Assembly: GCA_016785225.1 (NCBI GenBank)
Contig: JAFBJZ010000760.1
Span: forward strand, 122,211 to 186,210
Reading direction: 5' to 3'
Origin: Psettodes erumei
Taxonomy: Eukaryota; Chordata; Actinopteri; Pleuronectiformes; Psettodidae
DNA length: 64,000 nt
The notes under the pieces: generated by a model
Told to the model about the DNA's origin: nothing
The model's input: only the letters and a program-made list of their open reading frames with translations
Databases searched by the model: none
Shown: positions 43,495-55,780 of the stretch, in pieces
How positions within the stretch are numbered: the stretch's first letter is position 1
Layout of the letters: each line of letters opens with the position of its first letter
Program-made: the position numbers and the translations under genes

Positions 43495-45027
43495 TCAATT
43501 TAAAGCTGGGCTGAAACCAATAAAGGACAGGCTGATGAGCTGAGGAGACAGGGCATACAGCATTTCATTTTTAAATAAATGAAAGTATTATGGAATAATG
43601 TATTTAAGTACAAGCACCAACAAGAGGAAATGGAACTCCTGTATTGCAGAAGTAATGATAATATGATACTTCTACTCTTGCTTTCACTGTGAATTCTCTG
43701 CATTTACCTCCTCTCCTCCACACTCAGTTTGGAAAGTTTGACACTGTACAGCTGTGCGCCACTCACATGATTTCCTCCTGCTCATCATCTGAATGCCCTG
43801 TGCTGCTGCCAGCTGCGAACACCATCTATTCAGATATTGTACTGCACTGTCACGCCCCTTTTCACCTCCCCTTCCACCCTCTCCTCCCCTTCCTCCTCCT
43901 CCTTCTTCTCCCTCACCAGTGTTCAGATGTAAAGCCAGTGTAGCTTGTGTCTTAGGATGCCTAAACTCGCAGCGATCGTGACAGCACACTCTGCTGAATG
44001 AATAGGGAAATATAGGGTGGTGGAGAAGTATTCAAGCATTCATTTGAGCACTTTCATCATGTCGCACATGTGCAGAGATGGCTTTATCATAAAGTGCACT
44101 CTGCACTTACAGGAACGCTGATCAACTTTAGATGAATAGCCATTGGTGAATGTGGTGGAGCTTGCAGTGAGGTAGGAGTAGAAAAAGGAAGAAAAAAAAG
44201 CAGATGGTGGAAATGCAACATATATTTATTATATATGTCATATATATGTTATATATATATATACAACATATATATTTCGATGAAGTAAGGAAACTGGTAT
44301 TGGAGCTGCTACGCTTATGGTTTCTAGTCCTTATCACAGCTTGGTTTCCTGCCCTGGTGAAAAAACAGGCACATGGCAGAAGTCCTCATGACAGAGCGAA
44401 ACAAGGAAAATAAATGTTTCCTTTATGGAACAAATGCAACTTTTCTGAGTTTTCTCAGACTACAATGAGTCCAACCAGAAGACCACAGCTCTGTTGGTGC
44501 TTAGTTTTCATTAGACCCACTATTCTTTCAGTTTCACCTGAACAAGACATGTGCTGAGTGACCTCTCAACCTTAATCATACTGCACAATCCCAACACACA
44601 GAACAGCCTGGTCAATCCCCCATTTAACGAACATACACAGCCTCAGGGGTTTCAAACCCAATTAGCCAGGAATGTGAGCTACATATGCGGTAATAGTGGT
44701 ACTGTGTCACTGTCAGCTGTGTAAGTGCTTGACAAACAGCAAACACCAAACAGTTCAGCAGCCTGGCTTTTTAAGATACTTAAATACTGCTTTTTAAGAT
44801 TAATACTCCACAGCAAAGAGAAAAGACAGGTGGAGGAAGAAGCTCCAGAACTCTTTGACTCATCTGGTATTAACAAAATGGTCTTCCATAAGCTGAATAA
44901 CTATGGGTTTGGACTGTTAATCAGTCAAAGCAAGATATTGTCTGATGTGAGCCTGGGCAAATTATTAATTTATTAGATGACAAAAAAATCCATTAAAGTG
45001 ATACGCAAAAGAAATAAATAACTCTTA
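43495..45027. other. Non-coding stretch
   Basis: May contain upstream exons or promoter of the DUF7869-like gene on the minus strand, but none is convincing. A C/T-rich run at 43855-43915 gives Gly/Glu-rich ORFs on the other strand. Confidence 0.35.
44217..44276. repeat. AT-rich palindromic run
   Basis: ATATAT-type stretches in both halves (CATATATATGT and ACATATATAT) give a cruciform-prone simple repeat. Confidence 0.7.
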
Positions 45028-45128
45028 AAAGCGGCTCTTTTGGAGAGAACATATAAATGAGTACATTTGGCTCTTTCGGCCAACTCGTGTTTTCTCACTG
45101 AAAAAACAGATCCCCAAATAACTCTTTC
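45028..45128. repeat. hAT-end-like fragment beside copy 2
   Basis: Contains GCGGCTCTTTTGG and TTTGGCTCTTTCGGCC, words also present in the subterminal region of the BED-only hAT. It may be a relic of another copy into or next to which copy 2 inserted. Confidence 0.4.
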
Positions 45129-46007
45129 TAGTGATGGGAAGTCCCCAAACGGCTCTTCAGACTAAAAGAGCCGGCTTTTTTGTTGCTTTAATCGATATAT
45201 TACCAATAATAATGTAACATTATGCACAAAATGAATTAATAATTAATTTTAAAAAATGTATTATACTACTATAATAACCTTTTTTTCACTCTACAGTGAA
45301 CTTTTAACTAATTTAAATTTTAACTGTTTTATACAAAGCAACTTTAAAGTCAAGCAAAACAGAATCCCTGAAAAACACACGACAACAAAATGTAAATTAA
45401 AAATATTTACTTTTCAGTGCAACAACAAATGAAAGATGCTGTTGACACTGCAGCAGCAGCAGGAGCAGCAGCAACAGTTACAGATGACACACTGGCACCT
45501 TCATTAATACCAGGTTCAACTGGTCGCTTCTCCAGTGGAACTGTTGGGTGGACAGTTCTCAGGTGCCTGTGGAGGTTGTTGGTTGAGCCGGCTCTATATG
45601 AAATTTTTGTCTTGCAGACAATGCACTCTGCTTTGGAGCCATCAATATAATTAAAATGAGTCCAAATTTGGCTCCTTTTCCTGCTTTGACTCATTTCTTT
45701 TTTACTTACTTTCTTTCTTTTTGTCCTCCGTATTGCACTCTCTCTCCTCTCTTGACCCGTTCCTGTGCTCACTGTGCTGCTGCTGTGTGTGTGTACCAGG
45801 CTGCCGCCCCTCCCCCCTCTACTCAGCGCACTAAGCAGCGCAGACACAGAGACGACACCACGCATATTGACCAATCACGTGCGCCTTCAAGAGAAAAAAA
45901 AGCGTCTCGAAGGGAGCCGGCTCCTGATTGATGGGGAGCCGGCTCCCGTCGTTCACTTCAAAGAGCCGGCTCATAGAGCCGTTACGTTCGCGAACGACAC
46001 ATCACTA
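45129..46007 (-). mobile_element. hAT element, copy 2, encoding only a BED finger
   Basis: 879 bp with the same ends as copy 1 (TAGTGATGGGAAGTCC and GACACATCACTA). Compared with copy 1 it lacks about 55 bp of the GGCTC-rich left end and has an extra 22-bp block at the right end (GAGCCGGCTC repeated around TGATTGATGGG near 45920). The interior is nearly identical. Flanks ACTCTTTC and CACTGAAC do not form a target duplication, so it may have been rearranged after insertion. Confidence 0.85.
45407..45874 (-). CDS. Stand-alone BED zinc-finger ORF in hAT copy 2
   Basis: The predicted 155-residue protein is identical to that of 19704-20171: basic patch, BED finger (ECIVC...LHRHLRTVHP), Ala/Val tail, no catalytic domain. 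Identity over 155 residues between copies 26 kb apart points to recent spread or gene conversion. Selection on the protein cannot be inferred from two copies. Confidence 0.6.
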   Translation of the reverse strand: MVNMRGVVSVSALLSALSRGGRGGSLVHTHSSSTVSTGTGQERRESAIRRTKRKKVSKKEMSQSRKRSQIWTHFNYIDGSKAECIVCKTKISYRAGSTNNLHRHLRTVHPTVPLEKRPVEPGINEGASVSSVTVAAAPAAAAVSTASFICCCTEK

Positions 46008-46039
46008 CACTGAACCCCACTAGCCCAGGTGATCACTTC

Positions 46040-46288
46040 TCGTTCCGCTTCCTGTTGCGAACGTCTCACGCTGGTTGCCACAAGCAGATAAAATCTCTCG
46101 TCATCCGCTGGGTAAGAGATAAAAATGATCTTCTCAACGAAGTAATATTTATTCTTGATGGTGTTAAACAGTTGCTGACCGCCATATTGTTACATTTACG
46201 CTTTGTAGAGCAGCGTGAGAGACCGGATAATTGTCGCGGGTCTGCTGAGGTGAAATGCTGTAAAGTTCATTCATACATTGACTCAGCG
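46040..46288 (+). promoter_or_regulatory. Possible CpG-containing promoter and first exon
   Basis: This stretch is richer in CpG than its surroundings (TCGTTCCGC, TTGCGAACGTCTCACGC, TGTCGCGGG) and contains GACCGCCATATTG, close to a YY1 site. It ends at CAGCG|GTGAGT, a good splice donor with the exon end at 46288. The downstream kilobases look intronic. No coding start can be defined, and the region adjoins a hAT end, so a repeat origin is also possible. Confidence 0.3.
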
Positions 46289-49200
46289 GTGAGTTAAAAC
46301 ACTGTAAAACCTGTTAAGATAAGTTAAAGGAAACTGATATTTATGTTAATTGGTGCTAATAGTACTCTGTCTGAGACTGTTTTGTGATGCTAATGGGGTG
46401 TTAGCTTGGGCCCAGCCACTCAGCTGGCATTATTATTATTATTATTATTACTATTAGGTATTGAATTTGATTTATGTTTATCTTATGTTTATGGTAATTA
46501 AAGAGGTTAATATTTAGTGCATTCTCTCACTGTTACCCTTGCAAAGAGAGATAATTAAGCACGTTAAGACTTAATACCTCTAGTTACTATGAATGTTTAC
46601 TGCATTTAATGCAGTTTTGACTGAATTAAAGGGGCAATCCATAGTATTTTATTCTTGTAAAAAAATTACTTTTGTTAGTTAATTATGAAACCACATAATT
46701 TGAGTATTTGTAAATTGATATTAATGTCAATTGTGTATTTGAAAAGGATTATAATAAGCACTTAATGTGTTTATAGTTACACAACTATAAATGAATACTT
46801 GAAACTAAAGATATATTTTTGTTGTACAACTAAACCCTTTTTGAGACCATGATTTGAACTAATTAATGCAGAATATTATTAATTGGTGATAATTCATTTG
46901 AGATTAGGAACATGATTTATGCAGACAGTATGAATGTAATGAGACCTCATCATCAGATCTCATCTGGCCTGTCTCTCGGTCAGGTTTTTGAAGTTACCAT
47001 GAAAAAAAAAAAAAGGGACACAGCCATGCTCCACCTCCCACTGGAGTACTTCCCAAGACCCAGAGACTCCCAGTGTGAACTGGGTGACGAGCCAAACCGA
47101 ACTACTGGTAATGAACCTGAGATGTGTGCCGGATTCCTTGGTTCCTCCTTTCCCACGGACTGTGCAGTAGGACTAAAATAGACAGTGACACACCGACATA
47201 TCGGAAAAGGGCCCCCAACACAATTAAGATTAACTTTGGGAACTTTTTTAAAAAATTTTGCGGGCTTTATTATTTTAGTTTGGTATTTTTTATTCATTGT
47301 TTTTTCAACAAGCTGTTATATTTACAGTTGGAATATAACAGTTTATCAGCTTGCAATAATAAGTTGCCACAGACATTCAAACCCACTGTTGTCTGTGTCA
47401 CAATTGATGTTCAAGATACTAGCTCTTAAAAAAATGTAGTGTTTTCTGTTACCAGTCCAGTTATTACTACTGATTATTACTTACTGTGCTCTGTTATTAC
47501 ACCATAACAAGGGTTACATTATCTTGGCTTATATTACAAATCTGAAAAAAACTGAAAGAACGTAACTGCCCCTTATCTTTCACATATAGCTGTCTCTCCA
47601 GAGTCTCCTGGAACTTGTTTTAAGTCATTTATGTGTGTTTTGTTTATTTCAGTAAATAGGTGTTTGCCCTCTTCAATGCTTTTAATCATACGTGTATTAT
47701 GCAAATAATACAAAAATAATTGTAACACAATAAATAATGTCAAACTTGTTAACATATAAATCATTGCATAACCTCATTGAGTTCCAGTAACTTGTTGAGC
47801 AGGGCTTAAGCCATTAGTTGGCAACACTAACATACTATTACATCAGGACAGGATGTACATCAAATGATAGTTTTGCCAGATTGGTTGCAATTTAGTAACT
47901 GAACTAACCCTAATTGAAAGTAAGTGTAATGTTGCTGGTACAGCAGGTCAAAGTTCAGGCAGGAAGTAGGTGTGTAAACTGTGATGGACGTTCACAACAG
48001 ACAGTGTGGGTGATCATTTTACTGTTAACCTTAGTCCCCTCTTCCAAACAATATTTCAAGCCTGTCTGATTGTCTGCCTGCTCACAGTTCTTGATCCATG
48101 GGATTGCTTTTATTGACACACCAGGGCTGTCATGGTAGCATAAGGGATAGGCCCACAAGGGGTGTGATGATGGAAAGATGGACCTATCAGTCCCCAATTC
48201 CAAAACCAACCTCAACGCTAATGGAAAGCAACCTAAAAAAGCCATAAACCAAGTATTTGCTACATGATGTTAGTCCCTGTATTAAATAGCAGGAATTAAT
48301 TATGTGTTTTGAATTCAAGGTCATGGATTTAGATGATGACTGAAAACACTTAAAAAAAAATTTGAACCTCCACTACAACCCTGCTCAGAAACTCCCTCTG
48401 TGTGTACAGACTGACCAACAGACAATTATTGGAAAATACTGGTTGCAGAACATATAGATGAACTCAAATACTATACTTGCATACTGTAAGTATTTTTATT
48501 CATTCCACATCTCCTTCTTTATGATGCAGATTTTAAATGTCATACTCAACTACTTTTATTTAACTGTTGAACTTACTAGTTGCACTGCAGGTTAAGATTT
48601 TACAGACAAAGCACACTATCAGATTAGAAATTGTGATTCATTGTTTTAAACTGAGTTACAAACCTTTATCTAAAATGTTTGAAATTAGCTTGACCTTGAC
48701 TGGATGAAAAAATACTGCAATCATGTTAATTTAATAATCTGCTAATCATTGTTTACAATAAGATAATATTGTGATCGTGTAATGAGTACCTTTTTCTGGT
48801 TATTCTTACTTTGAATGCTGGACTTAATGGTGTAAGTCATCAAGTGTTGGAATTGCCTGAAGGATCTGAATACTCCTTCCACTACTGCTTGTTATTACCA
48901 CCAACCCTGTAATGCTCACCTCACAGACAAAATGTTAACCGGGAGAGGACAGAGGGAGCGACACGACCATTTTCTCTTTTCTTTCCTTTCTGTGAGGGAC
49001 TCAACTAAGATGTGTGAAATTTAGCAGCTCATCAGAAACCAGGGTAGAGAAGCAGAGATTGCATGCAGGGATGGCATGCAGCAAAAAAGAGAGGCAGAGT
49101 TGAAATGACAAGCCCCAAAGATGTGTCTCACTGCTCCCTAACATGGAGAATAGCAGATATTGATTGTTGTAGTCAAGAGTTTGAGCCTCAGCTGGGGCCT

Positions 49201-50984
49201 GAGAGGGACAACTCAGCTTCCTCCACATAAGGTCATTCTTGATGATAGTTTGGTCTGATTTAGAAATAATTTTGGTTAAAAAAAGATATTTGAAGCTGCC
49301 TGTGGTGTTATGAGATGGGTTGCAGGTTTTGAGCAGACCATGTTGTGCTAACTTCATGCATTTGGTGGATATTATGTATGGGCTAGTTCAAAGTACCACT
49401 GTGAGGTGAACTTGCTAAGACTAATGTCATTAAATTTGCGGAGCAACAACAATCCCATTCATAAAAAAACAACACTCCATAGAAAATCTGTATGTTGAAA
49501 ATCAAATGAATGTTTCTCATTATAATAGTTTTGTTCAATTCAGTTGAAAGACATATATTATACATTTCCATCCACTTGATGGGAGTGGAGATGCTGGACA
49601 TTTGAAAAGAAAAAAAGTTGATCTATTGCAGAAGAAGTTTTTACACTTGCCTGAGGTGGAAAGGTCGATGTAACAGAGAATGTGATAAAGCACAGTGGAG
49701 ACAGATTTAAGGAATTAAAGCTTCTTCAGGCAGAATGTGACATGGAGCAAGGAAAAGAGTGTAACCTTCCTCACATTAATAAGTGACTCAAACAAATCTC
49801 CCATATTACACCATGTTTTCCACATGGTTCTCTGCGATTTGAGCTTCGACTGGACTGGAGCGGAGCAATGGTTGCTGTTTATTTTAACTCTACACTACTC
49901 GCACTACTATTTGCATAACAGAAGCAGGGTGAAAGGCACACTAATGTCTGTTTTCCTTTCAACACACAAAAACCCCCCATTTAAACTGAAATGCAACTCA
50001 TTACATACAACAGTGCATGAACAAACACACTTGATCACATTCAACTTGCTGACTGGGACTGTCTTCATTTCAAAAGTCATTTCCGTCCGTTGCTGGTTCA
50101 CAGCAAAGCTAACTACTATACTAACGCTTTTTGTAAGATAATATCATTATATCACATCATATCAGGCATCATATTGTGCTAGATTCTGAGTGTCTTTTAA
50201 TACACTTTTAATGAGGAGCTAATGTAGTGTGTATCACAGCTGAGCTGACACTGAGCTGTTCCAGTACAAGTCTCTAATTCAGTCAGTGTCATTGGAGATT
50301 CAGTAAATCCTGTCACTGAACATCTCTAGTCACCTGCTTTATGTTCGAAAGACAACACTGCAGTCAGTCTGGATTCACAACAATTCAAATGTAATGAGCA
50401 CACCGAGTCAAGATAAAAATAGATTAAAATAATGTCAACACATCATTACAAACTTCTCAAGTCACTCTTGCAGCCTACATTTTCTGAGCGTGACCTGTAT
50501 CTCAGTATTTGATAGAGAGAATACATATCTTTGAGCATGTTCTAAATACTCAGGTTTGTTAACCCCACTACGTCAAAGATATGTGAAATAATGAGATACA
50601 AATTTAGGTGTTGGGAGAGATATGTTGTCTTTAATGTGTAAAAGATTTTTTAAAAAATTCTGCACTGCAACTGTTAACTTACTGTCAATGAAACTCAACA
50701 ATGAATGTGCATGTGCTGACTGTTTATTGAGCCTGTTAAAGTTGCCCCTGTTTGTTTTCTTATTTTTCTATATTTAAGCTTTCTTTTTCTATAAAACTTT
50801 TTCTAGTGTAAGCTGTGCCCTCTCTCAGCATGCTAGTAGACAGTGTAGTACCCTACCAGACGTCCTCAGCATTTGCATCAGCAGCAGTTCAACGTCTCTC
50901 ATCTTTCTGTTAGAGGAGAGTTGATGGAGGTGATACAGGACTATATATACCTTCTGTCAACGTTTTCTCCAGCAGAGGCTCAAC
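46289..50984. other. Non-coding stretch, possibly intronic
   Basis: An ATT microsatellite lies at 46430-46450. An 89-codon ORF at 46912-47181 has no recognisable domain. Nothing else identified. Confidence 0.4.
46430..46450. repeat. (ATT)n microsatellite
   Basis: About seven ATT units. Confidence 0.9.
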
Positions 50985-51832
50985 TCCTTCAATGTCTTCT
51001 GCATTATGCTGTGGATGTTTAAGTCTGTAGTGGCCAGTGTGTTAGCTCGGTTCTTTTGTTGGAAGCCCAAGCACAAACTGGAGAAATCTTCAGTTCAGAA
51101 ACAGAACATTTGTTATGGTCACAGGTAAACCATCATCATCATCATGATCTGGGTCATGGCACCAAGTTGTTAGCCAGTTACAGGTAAAGTATTGCAGCGC
51201 TGGTCTCAACGTAACAGAGATCTCGCAGGATCTCAGTCAGAGTGAGCCCCGATCTTTGGAAATGGTTCACATTTATCTTCTTGGGCTGGGTGACGTACCC
51301 ACAACCAAATGTAATGCGCCAATTCCAAGGGATGTGGGGAGGACGACCGCTGTCCTTGCCTTGTTCTCGGAATGTGTTAAACTACTTGTGAGTGTTGTTT
51401 TGGCATGTAGCTAATGCAACAGACCTTACTGAGAGAATAGTGTTGTAAGTTTTGTAGTTTTGTAGTAAGTTTCATCTGCCTCCTGGTATGCAAAACATTT
51501 CTAATGGTCATGTTATCTTATAGTTTCAGACCTTACAAGGACATACATTGTGTGAGAAGTACATAACTGGAACATAGGTTCAGTGGAAAAGTACAGAATA
51601 AGGATTCATCATGTCTTCAAACAAAGCCGATTATAACAAGTGCTGTGTTCGACTCTGGTCTGCCGGTGTAGTAGACTGTGGGTGGCCGACGCCGAGAGAT
51701 TCAGAAAACTGTTTGCATTTTGCACTTTTGTCAATACTGTGATTCTACCTCACACATTGCTTTCTACTTTTTGCAGATTTCTATTTGTATATTTTTCGAT
51801 TCGCTTACCCTACAGGGATCATTAAAGTTTTG
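50985..51832 (+). pseudogene. Second Rex-Babar LINE scrap
   Basis: Near 50990-51060 the plus strand reads LNSFNV and then MLWMFKSVVASVLARFFCW, matching the RT C-terminal block seen at 32300-32390. The 3' end has a TTTTGCACTTTTG stretch and CAGGGATCATTAAAG (51814-51828), a variant of the GGGATCAATAAAG tail. The middle is too decayed to read. Confidence 0.45.
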
Positions 51833-54800
51833 GGATTTTTTAGTTTTGTTTTTTTCTAATTGTGATGACGACAGATCTACTGCAGATAACATTATATGCC
51901 CAGAAGGAAAAGAAAGAATTATTGCCCACTGAACTGCAGGAAGATTTTTGTAAAATATATTTGTGAATCTACAAATCCACACTAATATTCTGGCTTACAC
52001 TTAATGGTTTTAGAACCCTAAAAACACTTTATTAATGTTCATAAATAAACAATAAAAATGCTTCTGTTCACTGCTGTTTATGAGATAGGATGTTGAACCT
52101 CATGAACTGTTTTATGGAGTTTATGAAGTTTTAAAGTTTATAGAACCTTAACCTTAACATTAATCTTTTCCAATTTGATGCATTATAACTCACAAAATTA
52201 CACAAAGGAAAATTAATTATAGATGAATTTGCTGCATGAAGACTGACAGATAAATTAGGAATCACTGATGTGTTTAGGTTTTAATCACACATACAAACAC
52301 ATGCACACACACTTTGCTGGCTGGCCTCTGTAAGCAGCCTTTGTGAAAATGTGCATATTAGCTATAATAGAGTTCTATGGGCTGTACACCTTAACTGTGA
52401 CATAGTGGATGGGCCTGTCAGTTTGACAGACAGCTTATGGCACTGTGGCTGTATGGCTGCAGAGAGGAGTGAAGGTGTGGTGAGGAAGAACCGTGGAAAG
52501 TGAGTGATGGATGCCCCCTCTCTCAGGGACATAAGGAATGAGTGATCTCCACATATCTGTCTGGGATGAGAGGAGAGAGACAGAGAGAGAGAAAGTACAT
52601 CCATTCCTGGCTAGTCTTTTTCCCACCCTACCAGTGGGGAGCTGAGGGCTTAAATCTTGTGTGCCTTATTTTGCCAATGCCCTTCTGACAAGATAAAGAG
52701 CTTGGAAGCCCAGGGGGACGTCCCGAGCTGTCCCTGGGCCAATCATAGAGCTGACAGCAGGCGTAAATCTGCTGGAGCACACATACACACATGTGAACTG
52801 GCAGTGCTGTTTTGATGGATTTATGTGAACAGATGCACACACACACACACACACCAACCTGTGATGAGATACAATCCAAAAGAAAAGAACCCTTTTGCTT
52901 TTGATAATCATGTAAAATTAACTGTGCTGTGTCAGGGACCATGGTTCTCTGATGTCTATCAACTGTCAAACAGTGCGTGAAGAAACCTAAATCACTAAAC
53001 TTGAAACAGCTTTTAATTGTTCAACTAGGCTAAAAGATTCCCTGCAAAACATTTAGATCACTGCATACTCCCTAAACAAAAAAACAATCTCGAAGAGTTT
53101 TGTTTTTCTAAAACTGCAAATTCTGAAGAATACAGATATGAAAACACATCAGCTGGTGGTGCTTTGTACGTTCCTTTATATTTGTTAGATACCTTATTTG
53201 ATGCATGAGTGAGAGCACTTTGACCTGAGCAGAAATTTTACATCCTAAGACTAAGTATATACCTTCGCATCTTCGCACCTAACACAATCAGTTTAATGCA
53301 GTAATACTTTGACTTGTCAGGTTGCCAGGTTTGGTTGGGTAGCATTTCACCTGTAAAGAGATCTACAGTAAGACCTGTGCTCACTGCAAAGTGTTGGGCA
53401 GATGGATAAAATGTTGGTTCACTGAGAAATTGTTAAAAAGGAGGGGTTGTTATGACACATGAAACAAACCATGGTCTTTTTTAAGCTTTAAATGTGGCAG
53501 TAGGTGTGTTTAAATTTGGATAAGCTTGACGTAGCAAAGTGAACAAGGAACAAGCCAAATTTAATCAAAAACAATTACCAAAGTAATAGTAACACTCAAG
53601 TAAATATAGGTCTTTCAGGTGGGTGTCAAAATAAAAGCTACAACAGAAACAAAAGCAAAACAGAAACTACTACAAATCCATTGAATCAATGTGTTGGTAT
53701 TTCATTGCTCCATCCTTTCCATTAACTGTAAAGGTCAGGGTGACCAAAACCTCACATCAAGAACAATAAAGGTTCCAATAACCTATAATAACAGAAGCAG
53801 GCCCAGACATTACTGGTCCCCAAGCCTGGAAAAAACAACATCCTGCCTTCAAGGGGAGCATCCACAGTGAACAGGTTCCACCATATGACCAGTAGAAATG
53901 TTGAATGTACGATAATTCCAAGAAGCCAGCCTCTGTAAGCTGTTTGTCATGCACTCTTAGTGTAAATATTTCATATAATATTTCTTGATTATTATTGTTT
54001 AATAATAACCCTCAATAACTCCATGTGTAGAAGGTATTGATTACTGGCATTTTCTACATTGATTAGTCTTCTTGTGGATAATGAATACTCGGTGTGTTCA
54101 TTACTGCATTCTAATAATATCTTCTTGATGCTCTCAGTTCTTCTTTTCAGCTAGAGTAAAACTTTAATCAAGCAATAAACTTGTCTACCACTGCTGACTG
54201 CCTAAAGCTTTATTATGTATTACAGTTTTCATCTGCGTGATTGTTACCTACTTTTTTTGTTCTTAGTCATGGTGTAAGTTCAAAGCAAATTGAGTTATAA
54301 CAAAATTACGTAAGGAAGACAATGGGGCCATTGTCCACCATGTCCAATATTTCCATATATCAGGACATGTTTGGCGTTATCAATAACCTAATGTCAAGAT
54401 TGCATTTTGAGAGTTGATATTATCCAACATGTTGGTTATCATTATAATATGTTTAAAGCTGAAACTTTTCCTAAAACATTATTGAACAATATTTCTCTTT
54501 TTACCTCTAAATCACTATATGTATTATGAAACATGTCACTTTCGTAATGAACCCTCAGTTAACTCTGCATTACTGTGTAGCAGTAATGTTTATCTGCTTT
54601 TATATATTTTTGCATATTCTTTTGTCTCCGCTGGGCTCTGTTTTGGAGTTTTTGTCTATGCTATGTAGAGTAATATGTTAGAAACACGGGTAAACACTCA
54701 AATCAGTATTTGAAGTTGGGGATTACATTCATTTTAACAACATGGATTCTTCCCACTAAGAGTGAGAGTAGGTTCCAGTAATCCCAGTACTCCCTAAAGT

Positions 54801-55254
54801 AGGAAAATTATCTTTATACAGCATATGTTATTACCAGCGACCCATATGCCAAGACATTTGAATATACAATTGCATAATCTACAATGGAAAGACTATAAAT
54901 CAACTTCTTGACCTGCTTTATTTACTGGCGTAAGTTTGCTCAGGTTTTAATTAACTTTACACTCATGAAAGTTTTGGAGAACCTGTAATTTATTTCAGTG
55001 AGTAAGATATAACTAGCGGGTTCTGCAGAAATAAAAACATTTTGTCTGCATGAAACAACACCTTCCATTCCCAAGATCCTTTCTCTGTACGCCCTTTCCT
55101 AGTCCTGCTGCCACGGATTCTTCTTTTTGAAGGCTCTGTGTTGACAACTGTGTTGGGGACTCAACTTGTGAACTGTAAAGTGGATAGGGGACATTCCTGT
55201 CACATTATGCTACACTGTTATTAGTGCAGACTGCTGCTAAAGGGGAACTACTGA
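51833..55254. other. Non-coding stretch
   Basis: No gene recognised. A short CA run lies at 52835-52853. Confidence 0.4.
52835..52853. repeat. (CA)n microsatellite
   Basis: About nine CA units. Confidence 0.9.
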
Positions 55255-55780
55255 TTTTTTGGGCTCTATCTTACTCCAGGTGCATAGCAGTGGCAACTAC
55301 AACGCAAGTGTCTTTGCTAGTTTCAGACCGATGCGGTTGTCATTTTCCTTTCAAATTCCCCCATGTTGTACAAAAAAGCGAATGTATTTGCACCCATCCG
55401 GTGACCTATAGATGTGTTGGTCTTAAAATGAAGCGGGGACAGGTGCATTGTTTATATTATTATTATCATATGGCAGCTGAAGGCAATTGCATGACTGGCT
55501 AGCAAAAGACTGGTCCACCGTTAGTGGTGCAGTATTTCACTGCTATTTTGCTATTTTGATTATGTAACCTTCACATTATCAACATAGCATTAACAGGTGC
55601 ACAACACAACTGGTCTGTTACACACCAGCAAATTTTACCATGGACAGTTTGCTCACAGTTCAGTTCACGCAAAGAATTGTTCTTTCTTACTACCTGGTAA
55701 ATCTGCTGTTGTGAAAGCAGCCTGCCAAGGTGCAAGCCCTGTTTTTCCACTGTTAGCAAAAGTGAATCTGGACACACATC
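55255..55780. repeat. Probable non-autonomous DNA transposon remnant
   Basis: The words ACGCAAGTGTCTTTGCTAGTTTCAGACCGATGC, GCGAATGTATTTGCACCCATC and TGTTGGTCTTAAAATGAAGCGGGGACAGGTGCATTG occur in the order of a dispersed fish repeat I recall. No termini or target duplication could be fixed. Confidence 0.4.

Noticed and set aside
46912..47181. 89-codon ORF
   Set aside because: Includes a poly-Lys run from an A tract, and no domain is seen.
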